A stretch of DNA of 64,000 bases from Bosea sp. RAC05 (GTDB lineage Bacteria > Pseudomonadota > Alphaproteobacteria > Rhizobiales > Beijerinckiaceae). Below the pieces are notes generated by a model that did no database searches, was not told where the DNA came from, and was given only the letters and a program-made list of their open reading frames with translations. Position 1 is the stretch's first letter. Every line of letters starts with the position of its first letter. The position numbers and the translations under genes are program-made. The stretch covers positions 1,053,501-1,117,500 of the forward strand of contig NZ_CP016464.1 in NCBI RefSeq assembly GCF_001713455.1, written 5' to 3'. Shown piece by piece: positions 17,261 to 26,550 of the stretch.

Positions 17261-17479
17261 ATGACCGTGCAGGGTTTTCAGTTTGCAGTGACGTCCCGGA
17301 CGCAGCCCGGCGTCCAGGTTTTTGTCGTGGCGGCATCGACGCAATCCAGCGCTGAGCGGATTCTTCAGCGCGACCAATCGGTGGCCGCGGGATCCACGAT
17401 CGAACTCCAGCGACAGCTGACGGCAGATGCACTGGCAAAATACGGCCTCGCGTCTGGAGGCGTGATCAAGATCCGCTAG
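17261..17479 (+). CDS. Small protein of unknown function
   Basis: This 72-residue open frame begins at an ATG preceded by a strong GAGGAGG at about 5 bases, which favours it over upstream alternatives. The sequence (FQFAVTSRTQPGVQVFVVAAS, then SAERILQRDQ) suggests a small alpha/beta protein with no signal peptide or membrane segment. I do not recognise a family. It stands alone between the diguanylate cyclase and AGE-epimerase genes on the same strand. Confidence 0.65.
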   Translation: MTVQGFQFAVTSRTQPGVQVFVVAASTQSSAERILQRDQSVAAGSTIELQRQLTADALAKYGLASGGVIKIR

Positions 17480-17724
17480 GCTCCCTTTGGCGGTTACGAG
17501 GGACTACCCACGCTCGCTTGGGACACCTTCGTCTGCTTCCCGCCGGCCTCAGCAGGCCGCCAGGAGCAGACGTTCCGGAGGTCGGCTAGGGGCCAAAAAT
17601 CGCCAGCCGTTCGCCCGGGCGAGATGCGCCGCCGAATCGGCGATGATGCCGCAGCGCTGCGCGGGATCGCGAGACCCCGTTCCGCCCGGGGCGCTCGGAC
17701 ACAGCGCGAGACGAGGAGTGCGAC

Positions 17725-18870
17725 ATGCAGGATTTCGGAGCGGATGCGATCGAGAACTGGCTCGTCGGGATGCTGCTCCCCGGCTGGCTCGGGCGGGTTT
17801 GGTCAGCCGAGAGGCCGGGCTATGTCGAGATGGTGTCGCCCGACGGCATCGCGCTCGAGAGTGACGCGCGCAGCACGCTGGTGACGGCACGGCTGGCCTA
17901 TGTCTTCAGCCATGCCCACCTCCTCGGCGTGCCAGGGGCGCTCGATGCGGCGCGTCACGGCATGGATTTCCTCTGGCGCTGCTGCCGCCGCCCGGACGGG
18001 CGTTTCAGCCATCGCTGCACCACCCGGGGCGAGCCGGTCGATCCGAAGTCGGATTTCTACGACCTCGCCTTCGTCATTTTCGCCTGCGGCTGGTTCGCGC
18101 GGGCGAGCGGCGAGTCCGTCTGGCTGGAGCGGGCCGAGGCGGTGATGGGTTTCATCGAGACGACGCTGGCCCATCCAGGGGGCGGCTTCGCCGAGGACAC
18201 GCTGGGCAGTCTGTCGCGGCGGCAGAACCCGCATATGCACCTTCTCGAGGCCTGCCATGCCATGGCCGAAAGCGGGGGCGGCGACCGCTGGCTCGCCCGG
18301 GCCGAGAGCCTGGTCGGGCTGATGCAGGAGCGCATGCTCGACGCCGGCTCCGGTTCGCTCGGCGAGTTCTTCACGCAGGACTGGCAGCCCGCCGCCGGAC
18401 GGGCGGGGCAGGTCCGCGAGCCCGGACACCATTACGAGTGGACCTGGCTGCTGCATCACCACGACCGCCTCACGGGCGGGCTTCGCGCGCAGGCGACGGC
18501 GCGCGCGCTTTACGGCTTCGCAGACCGGCACCATGGGCCGGGCCCGGCGCACGCGGTCGTCAACGAGATCGCGCCCGATGGCAGCCTGCTCGACGGCGCC
18601 TGCCTGCTCTGGCCGCAGACAGAGTATCTCAAGGCCCTCGCGGCGCGCGTCGAGTTCGAGCATGACGCAGGGGCGGGGGCACGGCTCGACCCGCATCTGG
18701 CCGTGGTCTTCGCGCGCTTCGTCGATCGCGGCAGCGGCCTGTGGATCAACCGCATCGACGCTGCCGGTGCTCCCGACCGGGCGGCGGTTCCGGTTCGCGT
18801 GCTCTACCACCTGCTGCTGGCGCTGGTGGAGGTCGTGCGCGTCAAGCGGCTGGTCGCAACGCGGGGCTGA
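17725..18870 (+). CDS. AGE-family epimerase/isomerase (N-acylglucosamine 2-epimerase-like)
   Basis: This 381-residue protein spans the (alpha/alpha)6-barrel family of N-acylglucosamine 2-epimerases and mannose isomerases. It has the conserved active-site segments RSTLVTARLAYVFS (residues about 49-62), DLAFVIFACGW, RRQNPHMHLLEACHA and PGHHYEWTWLLHHHD; the His and Arg residues in these are catalytic in the family. It precedes the Ugp-like ABC transporter by 130 bases in the same direction. A role in isomerising the imported sugar or polyol is plausible. Aldose-ketose isomerisation and 2-epimerisation cannot be told apart from sequence. Confidence 0.9.
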   Translation: MQDFGADAIENWLVGMLLPGWLGRVWSAERPGYVEMVSPDGIALESDARSTLVTARLAYVFSHAHLLGVPGALDAARHGMDFLWRCCRRPDGRFSHRCTTRGEPVDPKSDFYDLAFVIFACGWFARASGESVWLERAEAVMGFIETTLAHPGGGFAEDTLGSLSRRQNPHMHLLEACHAMAESGGGDRWLARAESLVGLMQERMLDAGSGSLGEFFTQDWQPAAGRAGQVREPGHHYEWTWLLHHHDRLTGGLRAQATARALYGFADRHHGPGPAHAVVNEIAPDGSLLDGACLLWPQTEYLKALAARVEFEHDAGAGARLDPHLAVVFARFVDRGSGLWINRIDAAGAPDRAAVPVRVLYHLLLALVEVVRVKRLVATRG

Positions 18871-18999
18871 GCGAAAGGCGCCGGCGCGACGGTCGGACCG
18901 GCCTTGTGCTGCGGGATGATTTTGCGCCATATCGACGAAAGAGAACACAGACCCTGTGCCGGCTCAGTTTGGCATCAGGGGCGCCGGTCCGGATGACGC

Positions 19000-20043
19000 A
19001 TGGTTTCTGTCGAGCTGAAAGCCGTTTCGAAGACCTGGGGCGGCGCGGCGGCGGTCGACGAGGTCAGTTTCACCGTGGAAGGCGGCAAGCTCGTCGCGCT
19101 GCTCGGCCCGTCCGGATGCGGCAAGTCGACGACATTGCGCCTGATCGCCGGGCTCGAGGACACCAGCAGCGGCGCGATCCTGATCGGCGGCCGCGATGTC
19201 ACCCGGGCCGAGCCCTCCCAGCGCGGGATCGCGATGGTCTTCCAGAACTATGCGCTGTTCCCGCATCTGACGGTGGCACAGAACATCGCCTTCGGTCTCG
19301 AGGTGCGCAAAGTGCCCCGGGCGGAGCGCGACACCCGGCTGGCGCGTGCGGCCGACATCCTCGGTCTCGAGGGCCTGCTCGACCGCAAGCCCTCGCAATT
19401 GTCCGGCGGGCAGCAGCAGCGTGTGGCGCTGGGCCGGGCGGTCGTCGCGGAGGCTCCCGTCTGCCTCATGGACGAGCCGCTCTCGAATCTCGATGCGCAG
19501 CTGCGCGTCGAGATGCGCCGCGAGATCCGCGAACTCCAGCAGCGTCTGGGGATCACCATGGTCTATGTCACGCATGATCAGGTCGAGGCGATGACGATGG
19601 CCGATCAGGTCGTGCTGATGCGCAACGGCCGCATCGAGCAGGATGCCCCGCCCGACGAGATCTACGAGAACCCGGCGAGCATCTTCGTCGCGCGTTTCGT
19701 CGGCACGCCGCCGATGAACGTCTTGCCGCTCCAGGCGGCCCTGGCGGCGGGCGGCGCCGGTCAATTGACGCCGCCGCAAGGGCATGACCCGGCCACTCTG
19801 GCCGTCGGCATTCGCCCCGAGATGACCGAACTGGGCGAGAGCGGCATCGCCGCCGAGGTCGTGGCGGTCGAATATCTCGGTGCCGACACGCTGGTCGAAA
19901 CCCGCATCGGGGGGCACGGCTTCATCGTCCGGCGGGCGGGCAAGGTGCGCACCAGGCCGGGCGAAACCGTCTACATCACATTGTCACAATCGGCCTTGCA
20001 CTGGTTCGACCAGGCGTCCGAGCGCAAAGTGGCTTCGGGTTAA
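19000..20043 (+). CDS. ABC transporter ATP-binding protein, UgpC/MalK type
   Basis: This 347-residue ATPase has Walker A GPSGCGKST (residues about 38-46), the Q-loop FQNYALFPH, the ABC signature [14 protein letters not shown], Walker B VCLMDEPLSNLDAQ and the H-loop YVTHDQVEA. The C-terminal 110 residues form the TOBE/MalK-type regulatory region, typical of carbohydrate and glycerol-3-phosphate importers. Unusually it precedes the binding-protein gene, where a typical ugp operon places it last. It energises the permeases at 21408 and 22283. Confidence 0.95.
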   Translation: MVSVELKAVSKTWGGAAAVDEVSFTVEGGKLVALLGPSGCGKSTTLRLIAGLEDTSSGAILIGGRDVTRAEPSQRGIAMVFQNYALFPHLTVAQNIAFGLEVRKVPRAERDTRLARAADILGLEGLLDRKPSQLSGGQQQRVALGRAVVAEAPVCLMDEPLSNLDAQLRVEMRREIRELQQRLGITMVYVTHDQVEAMTMADQVVLMRNGRIEQDAPPDEIYENPASIFVARFVGTPPMNVLPLQAALAAGGAGQLTPPQGHDPATLAVGIRPEMTELGESGIAAEVVAVEYLGADTLVETRIGGHGFIVRRAGKVRTRPGETVYITLSQSALHWFDQASERKVASG

Positions 20044-20094
20044 GATCCGTTCACAAGGGTCGGGCGCAAGCCACCTCACCAGGGAGAAGACAAA

Positions 20095-21387
20095 ATGGAC
20101 AGGCGTGACGTATTGAGCGGCGCTGCGGCGCTCGCGGGATCCTTGGCCCTGCCGGGCCTCGCCCGGGCGCAGGCGGCGACGGAGGTTTCCTTCTTTTACC
20201 CGGTCGCCGTCGGCGGGCCGATCACCAAGCTGATCGACACCTACGCCGCGGATTTCGAGAAAGAGAACCCGTCGATCAAGCTGAAGCCGATCTATGCCGG
20301 TACCTATCAGGAGACGATCGTCAAGGCGCTGACCGCGCACAAGAGCGGCACGCCGCCGGTGACCTCGGTCCTGCTCTCCACCGACATGTTCACGCTGATC
20401 GACGAGGACGCGATCGTCCCCTTCGACAGCTTCGTGAAGACCGAGGACGACAAGAAGTGGCTCGCCTCCTTCTTCCCGGCCTTCATGGAAAACAGCCAGA
20501 CCGGCGGCAAGACCTGGGGCATTCCCTTCCAGCGCTCGACCGTGGTGCTCTACTGGAACAAGGAGCTGTTCAAGGAAGCCGGGCTCGATCCCGAGAAGCC
20601 GCCGGCGAGCTGGGCCGAGCAGCTCGACTTCGCCCAGAAGCTGACCAAGAAGGACGCGTCGGGCAACGTCACGCAATGGGGCATCCAGATCCCGTCCTCG
20701 GGCTTCCCCTACTGGCTGTTCCAGGGTCTCTCGACGCAGGCCGGCGCGATCCTCGCCAATGCCGCCGGCAACACGACCAGTTACGCCGACCCCGCCGTGG
20801 TCGAGGCGCTGCAGTACTGGGTCGACCTCGCGCAGAAGCACAAGGTCCATCCCCCCGGCATCGTCGAATGGGGCACCACGCCGAAGGACTTCTTCGAGAA
20901 GAAGGTCGCGATGATGTGGACCACCACGGGCAACCTCACCAATGTCCGCAGCAACGCCAAATTCCCCTTCGGCGTCGCCATGCTGCCGGCCGGCAAGCGC
21001 CGCGGCAGCCCGACCGGTGGTGGCAACTTCTACCTCTCGAAGAAGGCGACGCCGGCCCAGCAGGAGGCCGCCTTCAAGTTCATCCGCTGGATCACGACGC
21101 CCGAGCGCGCCGCCCAGTGGGGCATCGACACCGGCTATGTCGCGGTCTCGCCGGCGGCTTATGAGACGGCGGCGATGAAGACCTATGCGGCGGGCTTCCC
21201 GCCGGCGCTGGTGGCGCGCGACCAGCTTCCGCATGCCGTGGCCGAACTCTCGACCCATGAGAACCAGCGCGTCACCAAGGCGCTCAATGACGGGCTGCAG
21301 GCCGCGCTGACCGGGACGAAGCCGCCCCAGAAGGCGCTTGAGGATGCGCAGGCCGAGGCCGAACGCATCCTGAAGCCCTATCGCTGA
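20095..21387 (+). CDS. ABC transporter substrate-binding protein (UgpB-like)
   Basis: This 430-residue extracellular binding protein has a TAT-like signal (MDRRDVLSGAAALAG, cleavage expected near ARAQA). A family-1 binding-protein fold follows, with VSFFYPVAVGGPITKLIDTY, WGIPFQRSTVVLYWNKELF, WTTTGNLTNVR and PTGGGNFYLSKKA. The last segments resemble UgpB of the sn-glycerol-3-phosphate/glycerophosphodiester system. The ligand may thus be a polyol phosphate or a related phosphodiester, consistent with two phosphatase-type genes downstream. No direct evidence for a specific ligand is visible. Confidence 0.92.
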   Translation: MDRRDVLSGAAALAGSLALPGLARAQAATEVSFFYPVAVGGPITKLIDTYAADFEKENPSIKLKPIYAGTYQETIVKALTAHKSGTPPVTSVLLSTDMFTLIDEDAIVPFDSFVKTEDDKKWLASFFPAFMENSQTGGKTWGIPFQRSTVVLYWNKELFKEAGLDPEKPPASWAEQLDFAQKLTKKDASGNVTQWGIQIPSSGFPYWLFQGLSTQAGAILANAAGNTTSYADPAVVEALQYWVDLAQKHKVHPPGIVEWGTTPKDFFEKKVAMMWTTTGNLTNVRSNAKFPFGVAMLPAGKRRGSPTGGGNFYLSKKATPAQQEAAFKFIRWITTPERAAQWGIDTGYVAVSPAAYETAAMKTYAAGFPPALVARDQLPHAVAELSTHENQRVTKALNDGLQAALTGTKPPQKALEDAQAEAERILKPYR

Positions 21388-21407
21388 GAGACGGGATCCG
21401 CCTCGCG

Positions 21408-22286
21408 ATGAACTCCCGCGCGACCGCCACGGTCCATGGCTGGCTGCTTCTGCTGCCGGCCATGGCCTGCCTGGCTCTCTTCACGCATTGGCCGGCGGTC
21501 GCGACTCTCGTCGAGAGCTTCTACTCGACACCCAAGGCGCGCCGCCCGGCGCGCTTCGTCGGGCTCGACAATTACGAGCAGCTCCTCGCCGATCCGATCT
21601 TCTGGAAGGCGATGTCGAACAATCTCTGGTTCGCGCTCGGCACCATCCCCACCTCGATCGCGCTCGCGCTCCTGATGGCGGTCTGGGTCAACGACAAGAT
21701 CGTCGGGCGGACCTGGGTGCGGATGGCGTTCTTCACGCCGACGATCCTGCCGATGATCGCGGTCGCCAATATCTGGCTGTTCTTCTTCACGCCGCAGTAC
21801 GGGCTGCTGGAGCAGATCGTCGGGCTGTTCGGCGGGCGCAGCACCAACTGGCTGGGCTCGCAGGACACGGCGCTGGCGGCGATCACGGTCGTCGCGATCT
21901 GGAAGGAAGCCGGCTTCTTCATGATCTTCTATCTGGCGGCCCTGCAGGCGCTGCCGCCCAGCCTCGGCGAAGCGGCAGCGATCGAGGGCGCCTCGCGCTG
22001 GACCTATTTCCGGCGCATCCAGTTTCCGCTGCTGATGCCGACGACGCTGTTCGTGCTGATCAATGCCGTGATCAACGCCTTCCGCATGGTCGACCACATC
22101 TTCGTCATGACCCGGGGCGGGCCCGACAACGCGACGACGCTGCTGCTGTTCTACATCTACCAGGTCGGCTTCAGCTTCTGGGATACGGCCTATGCGGCGA
22201 CGCTGACCTGCGTGCTGCTGGCGCTGCTGGCGCTGGTCGCCTTCGTCCAGTACGGCATTCTCGAGCGCAGGACGCATTATCGATGA
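21408..22286 (+). CDS. ABC transporter permease, UgpA type
   Basis: This 292-residue inner-membrane protein has about six hydrophobic segments and the EAA loop ALPPSLGEAAAIEGASRWTY (about residues 183-202), which contacts the ATPase. It begins 20 bases after the binding-protein stop, and its own stop overlaps the next permease start (ATGA). It is closest in pattern to UgpA/MalF-type carbohydrate permeases. Confidence 0.94.
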   Translation: MNSRATATVHGWLLLLPAMACLALFTHWPAVATLVESFYSTPKARRPARFVGLDNYEQLLADPIFWKAMSNNLWFALGTIPTSIALALLMAVWVNDKIVGRTWVRMAFFTPTILPMIAVANIWLFFFTPQYGLLEQIVGLFGGRSTNWLGSQDTALAAITVVAIWKEAGFFMIFYLAALQALPPSLGEAAAIEGASRWTYFRRIQFPLLMPTTLFVLINAVINAFRMVDHIFVMTRGGPDNATTLLLFYIYQVGFSFWDTAYAATLTCVLLALLALVAFVQYGILERRTHYR

Positions 22287-23149
22287 GCGCGCCCGCTCCC
22301 CAGCCGGTCGTCACCGCGGCGCACTCGGACCCCTACGCCCCCAAGGGCCTGGCTCTGACGCTGGAATCGACCGGGGCGATCCTGCTCGCGCTGCTCTGGG
22401 TGCTGCCCCTGGCCTATGCCGTCTGGGCGGCGATCCATCCGGCCGAGTACACCACCCGCTTCGTGCTGACGGCGCCGCTGACGCTCGACAACTTCACCCG
22501 GGCCTGGGCGGCGGCACCCTTCGCCCGCTACTTCCTCAACACCTTCATCCTGGTGACGATGATCCTGGCCTTCCAGCTCGTGCTGGGGACGCTGGCGGCC
22601 TATGCGCTGGCGCGGCAGGATTTCTGGGGCCGCGACATCGCCTTCGCGCTCATCCTGGCGCAGCTGATGATCATGCCCGATGCGCTGATCGTCGAGAACT
22701 ACCGCACGCTGGCCAGGCTCGATCTGATCGACACGATCCCCGCCATCGCGCTGCCCTACATCGCCTCGGCCTTCGGCATCTTCCTGCTGCGGCAGACCTT
22801 CAAGACCGTCCCGAAGGAACTCGACGACGCCGCCCGTGTCGAGGGCGCGAGCCCGCTGCAGGTGCTGATGAAGGTCTATGTCCCGCTCGCGAAGCCGACC
22901 TACATCGCCTATGGGCTGGTCTCCGTCAGCTATCACTGGAACAACTTCCTCTGGCCGCTGCTGGTGACGAACTCGGTCGAGTCGCGCCCGCTCACGGTGG
23001 GCCTGCAGGTGTTCTCGTCGAGCGACCAGGGCATCGACTGGGCGGTGATCTGCGCGGCGACGCTGATGACCTCGGCCCCGCTGCTGATCGGCTTCCTGCT
23101 CTTCCAGCGCCAGTTCGTGCAGAGCTTCATGCGCGCCGGCATCAAGTGA
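22283..23149 (+). CDS. ABC transporter permease, UgpE type
   Basis: This 288-residue protein starts at an ATG overlapping the UgpA-type stop. It has six hydrophobic segments and an EAA loop of the form VPKELDDAARVEGASPLQ, followed by PLAKPTYIAYGLVSVSYHWNNFLWPL, characteristic of UgpE/MalG-type permeases. The same frame is open much further upstream inside the previous gene, but that extension is a shadow. It completes the four-component importer. Confidence 0.94.
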   Translation: MSAPAPQPVVTAAHSDPYAPKGLALTLESTGAILLALLWVLPLAYAVWAAIHPAEYTTRFVLTAPLTLDNFTRAWAAAPFARYFLNTFILVTMILAFQLVLGTLAAYALARQDFWGRDIAFALILAQLMIMPDALIVENYRTLARLDLIDTIPAIALPYIASAFGIFLLRQTFKTVPKELDDAARVEGASPLQVLMKVYVPLAKPTYIAYGLVSVSYHWNNFLWPLLVTNSVESRPLTVGLQVFSSSDQGIDWAVICAATLMTSAPLLIGFLLFQRQFVQSFMRAGIK

Positions 23150-23165
23150 CGAAGGCGCGGCTGCG

Positions 23166-24008
23166 ATGAAGCTGATCACCTGGAACATCCAGTGGGCGCG
23201 CGGCACCGACGATCGCGTCGATCCCCGCCGCATCATCGACCATGCCCGCGCGATGGCCGATTTCGACGTGCTCTGCCTGCAGGAGGTTGCGGCGAACTTC
23301 CCCGACCTCGACGGCAATGACGACACCGACCAGTTCGCCCTCTTCGCCGACATGCTGCCGGGCTTCACCGCGATCGAGGGCATCGGCGTCGATGTCGACG
23401 ACGGCCGGGGCGGGCGCAAGCGCTTCGGCAACCTGATCCTGACCCGCTACCGCGTCGCGCAGGCCCTGCGCCATCTCCTGCCCTGGGAGGCGGCGGCGAC
23501 GCGCAACATGCCGCGTGTGCTGGTCGAGGCGGTCGCCGAGACGCCGCTGGGGCCGGTGCGGCTGATGACGACGCATCTCGAATACTCCTCGCCGGTGCTG
23601 CGGGCGGCGCAGGTCGAAGGCATCCGGGAGGCGCACCGCATGGCCGCGTCGCGCGCCCGCACGCCGCGCGCGCCGGGGCCGCACACCTATGCGCCGACGC
23701 CGAGCACGGCGAGCGCGATCCTGACCGGGGATTTCAACATGCGGCCGGACGATTCCGCCTTGGCGCGGCTGATGGCGCCCTTCGAGGACGGCACGCCGCC
23801 GCTGCGCGATCTCTGGCCGGAACTGATGGACGATGCCCCGCCGCCGCCCACCGCCTTCATCGTCGACCAGACCTATGGCCCGCCGGGCTGCCTCGACTAT
23901 GTGCTGGCGACCCCCGATCTCGCGGCCCGCGCCCGACGGATTGTCTGCGATATCGACACGCGTGCCTCCGACCACCAGCCGATCCTGGTCGAGTTCGATG
24001 TCGGCTGA
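23166..24008 (+). CDS. Endonuclease/exonuclease/phosphatase-family hydrolase
   Basis: This 280-residue metal-dependent hydrolase has the family motifs in order: LITWNIQW (Asn), CLQEV (catalytic Glu, about residue 38), MTTHLEYSS (His), LTGDFNMRPDD (Asp and Asn) and the terminal ASDHQPILVEF (Asp-His). There is no signal peptide, so it acts in the cytoplasm. It starts 16 bases after the UgpE-type gene and is followed by an inositol-monophosphatase-family gene. Its expected substrate is a phosphodiester or phosphomonoester brought in by the transporter. A DNA repair role is less likely given the operon. Confidence 0.9.
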   Translation: MKLITWNIQWARGTDDRVDPRRIIDHARAMADFDVLCLQEVAANFPDLDGNDDTDQFALFADMLPGFTAIEGIGVDVDDGRGGRKRFGNLILTRYRVAQALRHLLPWEAAATRNMPRVLVEAVAETPLGPVRLMTTHLEYSSPVLRAAQVEGIREAHRMAASRARTPRAPGPHTYAPTPSTASAILTGDFNMRPDDSALARLMAPFEDGTPPLRDLWPELMDDAPPPPTAFIVDQTYGPPGCLDYVLATPDLAARARRIVCDIDTRASDHQPILVEFDVG

Positions 24009-24029
24009 GGGCCGGACCGGGAGAGGGCA

Positions 24030-24875
24030 GTGACGATCACGCGGCGCGATCTCGATCGCCTGAACGGCATCCTCGCCGAGGCGGCACGGCGCGAGATCAT
24101 GCCGCGCTTCCGCAAGCTCGCCGCCGGCGAGGTGCGCGAGAAGGCGGCGCCGGGCGATCTCGTGACGGAGGCCGACGAGGCGGCCGAGCGTTTCATTTTC
24201 GCCGAGCTCGAGCGGGCCTTCCCCGGCGCGCTGCTCGTCGGCGAAGAGGCTGCCACGCGCGACCCGGCCGTGCTGGGGCGGCTGGCGGAGGCGGAACTCG
24301 CCTTCGTGATCGATCCGGTCGACGGCACGCTGAACTACGCCTCCGACCTGCCGCTCTTCGCCGTCATGGCCGCCGCCATCGTCAGGGGCGAGACTGCGGG
24401 AGCGGTGATCCACGACCCCGTCCTGAACGACAGCGCGCTGGCTTTGCGGGGCGAGGGGGCATGGCTGGAGGGCTCAGCGGGCACGTCCCGCGATCTGCGC
24501 GTCTGCAGGCCGGTGGCCCTGGCGGCGATGAACGGCATGGCGAGCTGGCAGTACTTCCCCGAGCCGCTGCGCAGCGCGCTGCCGGCCCGCTTCCCCGCCT
24601 TCGCCAGCGTGGCATCGCTGCGCTGCTGCGGCCAGGAATACCGCCTCGCCGCCGCGGGGCGCTGCGACTTCCTGCTCTATGGCGGGCTGAACCCCTGGGA
24701 CCATGCGCCCGGCGTGCTGCTGTTCGGCGAAGCCGGCGGCCACGCCCGCATGCTCGATGGCAGCCTCTACCGGCCAGGCAAGCCCTCGACCGGGCTGCTC
24801 TGCGCGCCCGACGCCGAAAGCTGGCTTGAAATCCGCGGCCGCCTCACGGGCCCAGGATCTGGGCCGCTAGCATGA
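24030..24875 (+). CDS. Inositol monophosphatase-family protein
   Basis: This 281-residue protein starts at GTG and has the lithium-sensitive phosphatase motifs. These are VTEADEAAERFIF, GEEAATRDP (metal-binding Glu), DPVDGTLNYASDLP (the DPxDGT loop, about residues 96-109) and WDHAPGVLLFGEAGG (terminal WD...GG motif). It lies 21 bases after the phosphatase-family gene and ends the transporter operon. It likely releases phosphate from an imported or processed sugar/polyol phosphate; histidinol-phosphatase or PAP-phosphatase activity are alternatives. The end of the gene contains a GGCCCAG/CTGGGCC hairpin that may take part in termination. Confidence 0.92.
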   Translation: MTITRRDLDRLNGILAEAARREIMPRFRKLAAGEVREKAAPGDLVTEADEAAERFIFAELERAFPGALLVGEEAATRDPAVLGRLAEAELAFVIDPVDGTLNYASDLPLFAVMAAAIVRGETAGAVIHDPVLNDSALALRGEGAWLEGSAGTSRDLRVCRPVALAAMNGMASWQYFPEPLRSALPARFPAFASVASLRCCGQEYRLAAAGRCDFLLYGGLNPWDHAPGVLLFGEAGGHARMLDGSLYRPGKPSTGLLCAPDAESWLEIRGRLTGPGSGPLA

Positions 24876-24966
24876 CGGGCCGTCCATCCGCACGGATGAC
24901 GAGGCTCACGCAGGTCTGGAAGCCTGGATCCCGTGGCGCGCGGAAACGAAGGCCGGCGACGCCGGT

Positions 24967-26550
24967 TCAGTACACATCGGCCTGGTAGCGGCCGGCTTTC
25001 TTAAGTCCGGCGAGATAGGCTTGGGCCGCCTCCGCGGAGCGCCCGCCATGGGCGGCGACGATGTCGACCAACGCCAGCTCGACATCCTTGGCCATGCGCT
25101 TGGCGTCGCCACAGACATAGAAATGGGCGCCCTGTTCCAGCCAGGCGAAGAGCTCCGCGCCGCGCTCGCGCATCCGGTCCTGGACGTAGATCTTCTCGTC
25201 GCCGTCGCGCGACCAGGCGAGGGTGAGGTTAGTCAGCAGGCCCTCTTCCTTCATCGCGCCCAGCTCGTCCTCGTAGAAGAAATCGCTGGCGCGGCGCTGA
25301 TGGCCGAAGAACAGCCAGTTGCGGCCCGGCGCCTTCGTCGCCCGCCGGTCGTGCAGGAAGGCGCGGAACGGCGCGATGCCAGTGCCCGGCCCGCACATGA
25401 TGATCGGCGTATCCGGATTTGCCGGCAGGCCGAAGCCATGCGCGCGCTGGACATAGACCGGCACCGTATCGCCGGGCGCGACGCGTTCGGCGAGGAAGGT
25501 CGAGGCCACGCCCCAGCGCGGGCGCGTGCCGATGCGGTAGCGCACCGCATCCACCGTCAGCGAGACGCGACCCGGCGTGGCGTTGTGCGAGGACGAGATC
25601 GAGTAGAGCCGTGGCTGGAGGGGATCGAGCGCCTCGACAAAGGCCTCCGGCGAGAGCCGCGCCTGCGCGAATTTGTGCAGCGTGCCGAGCACGTCGAGCC
25701 GGTCGAGATCGCCATCGGGATCCTCGCCCGCGGCGAGCCGCTTCGCCTTGGCCCGCGTCTCGCCGCCGGTGACATAGGAGATGAGCTGGAACAGCGCGTC
25801 GGGCGCGGGGCCGAGTGCACGCTGCGCGATCAGCGCGTCGCGCAACGGGACGCCGCCGACATCGGCATCGGGGCGCGCACCCAGAAGAGCGATGACGGCG
25901 TCGGCCAGCCGCGGATCGTTCCGGGCGATGACGCCGAAGGCATCCCCCACGACATAGTCGAGCCCGCAGCCGGAGAGATCGAACTCGACATGCCAGGTCT
26001 CCTTCTGCGAGCCCTCGCCATTGAGCTTGCGGCGGGACAGGAAGGTGGCGAGTGCCGGGTTCTCGCGGCAGCGGCCGAGAGGGCCGAGCGTCGCGGGCGC
26101 AGAGGGGGATGCAGGCGCGGCAGGAGCGGCCGGTCCGCCCTCATCCATGAGCGTCTTGAGCTGGCGCAGCGTATCCTTGCCGCCGGGCGCGCAGAGATTG
26201 AGCCGCGCCTCGGCTCCCGAGGCGATCGCGGCCGAATAGGTCTCGCAGACATAGCCGCACTGGCCGCAATCCTGCTGGGCCATGGCGGCGAAGAGCCGGC
26301 GGGGAAGCGGTTTGCCCTCAGCGAGCTGCATGCGCTCGGTGATCGCGAGCGAAGGGTCGTGCCAGGGGGCCCCATCATCGGTCTCGGCCATGACAGCGGC
26401 GTTCTCGGTCGGGGAGAGCGCGGTCACGCCGGCATTGTCGAGCGAGAGCAGCCCGGCGAAGAAGCCGTTGAGCCAGGAGCGCTGCGCCTCGCTGAAAGGG
26501 GCCGTCTCCGGCAGGACCTGGACGATGGGGGACAGGGTCTGGATGGTCAT
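24967..26550 (-). CDS. CysJ-like FAD/NADPH reductase with N-terminal FeS domain (electron donor in nitrate/nitrite assimilation)
   Basis: This 527-residue protein lacks the FMN flavodoxin domain of CysJ. In its place residues about 90-125 contain C95-x2-C98-x3-C102-x17-C120 in DCGQCGYVCETYSAAIA...NLCAPGG, matching the pattern of the small 4Fe-4S FeS domain (PF04060 type). The C-terminal part is a ferredoxin-NADP reductase module with FAD motif RLYSISSS, pyrophosphate-binding GVASTFLAE, NADP motif CGPGTGIAPFRAF and the terminal FYVCGDAKRMAKDVE. Its ATG overlaps the NirA stop (ATGA, 26547-26550), so it most likely passes NADPH electrons to NirA. Annotation as a sulfite reductase alpha subunit would miss this context. 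Confidence 0.9.
   Translation of the reverse strand: MTIQTLSPIVQVLPETAPFSEAQRSWLNGFFAGLLSLDNAGVTALSPTENAAVMAETDDGAPWHDPSLAITERMQLAEGKPLPRRLFAAMAQQDCGQCGYVCETYSAAIASGAEARLNLCAPGGKDTLRQLKTLMDEGGPAAPAAPASPSAPATLGPLGRCRENPALATFLSRRKLNGEGSQKETWHVEFDLSGCGLDYVVGDAFGVIARNDPRLADAVIALLGARPDADVGGVPLRDALIAQRALGPAPDALFQLISYVTGGETRAKAKRLAAGEDPDGDLDRLDVLGTLHKFAQARLSPEAFVEALDPLQPRLYSISSSHNATPGRVSLTVDAVRYRIGTRPRWGVASTFLAERVAPGDTVPVYVQRAHGFGLPANPDTPIIMCGPGTGIAPFRAFLHDRRATKAPGRNWLFFGHQRRASDFFYEDELGAMKEEGLLTNLTLAWSRDGDEKIYVQDRMRERGAELFAWLEQGAHFYVCGDAKRMAKDVELALVDIVAAHGGRSAEAAQAYLAGLKKAGRYQADVY

Noticed and set aside
22283..23149. Extended permease frame beginning at 21488
   Set aside because: The upstream part is an out-of-frame shadow of the UgpA-type gene; the ATG overlapping the previous stop is the natural start.
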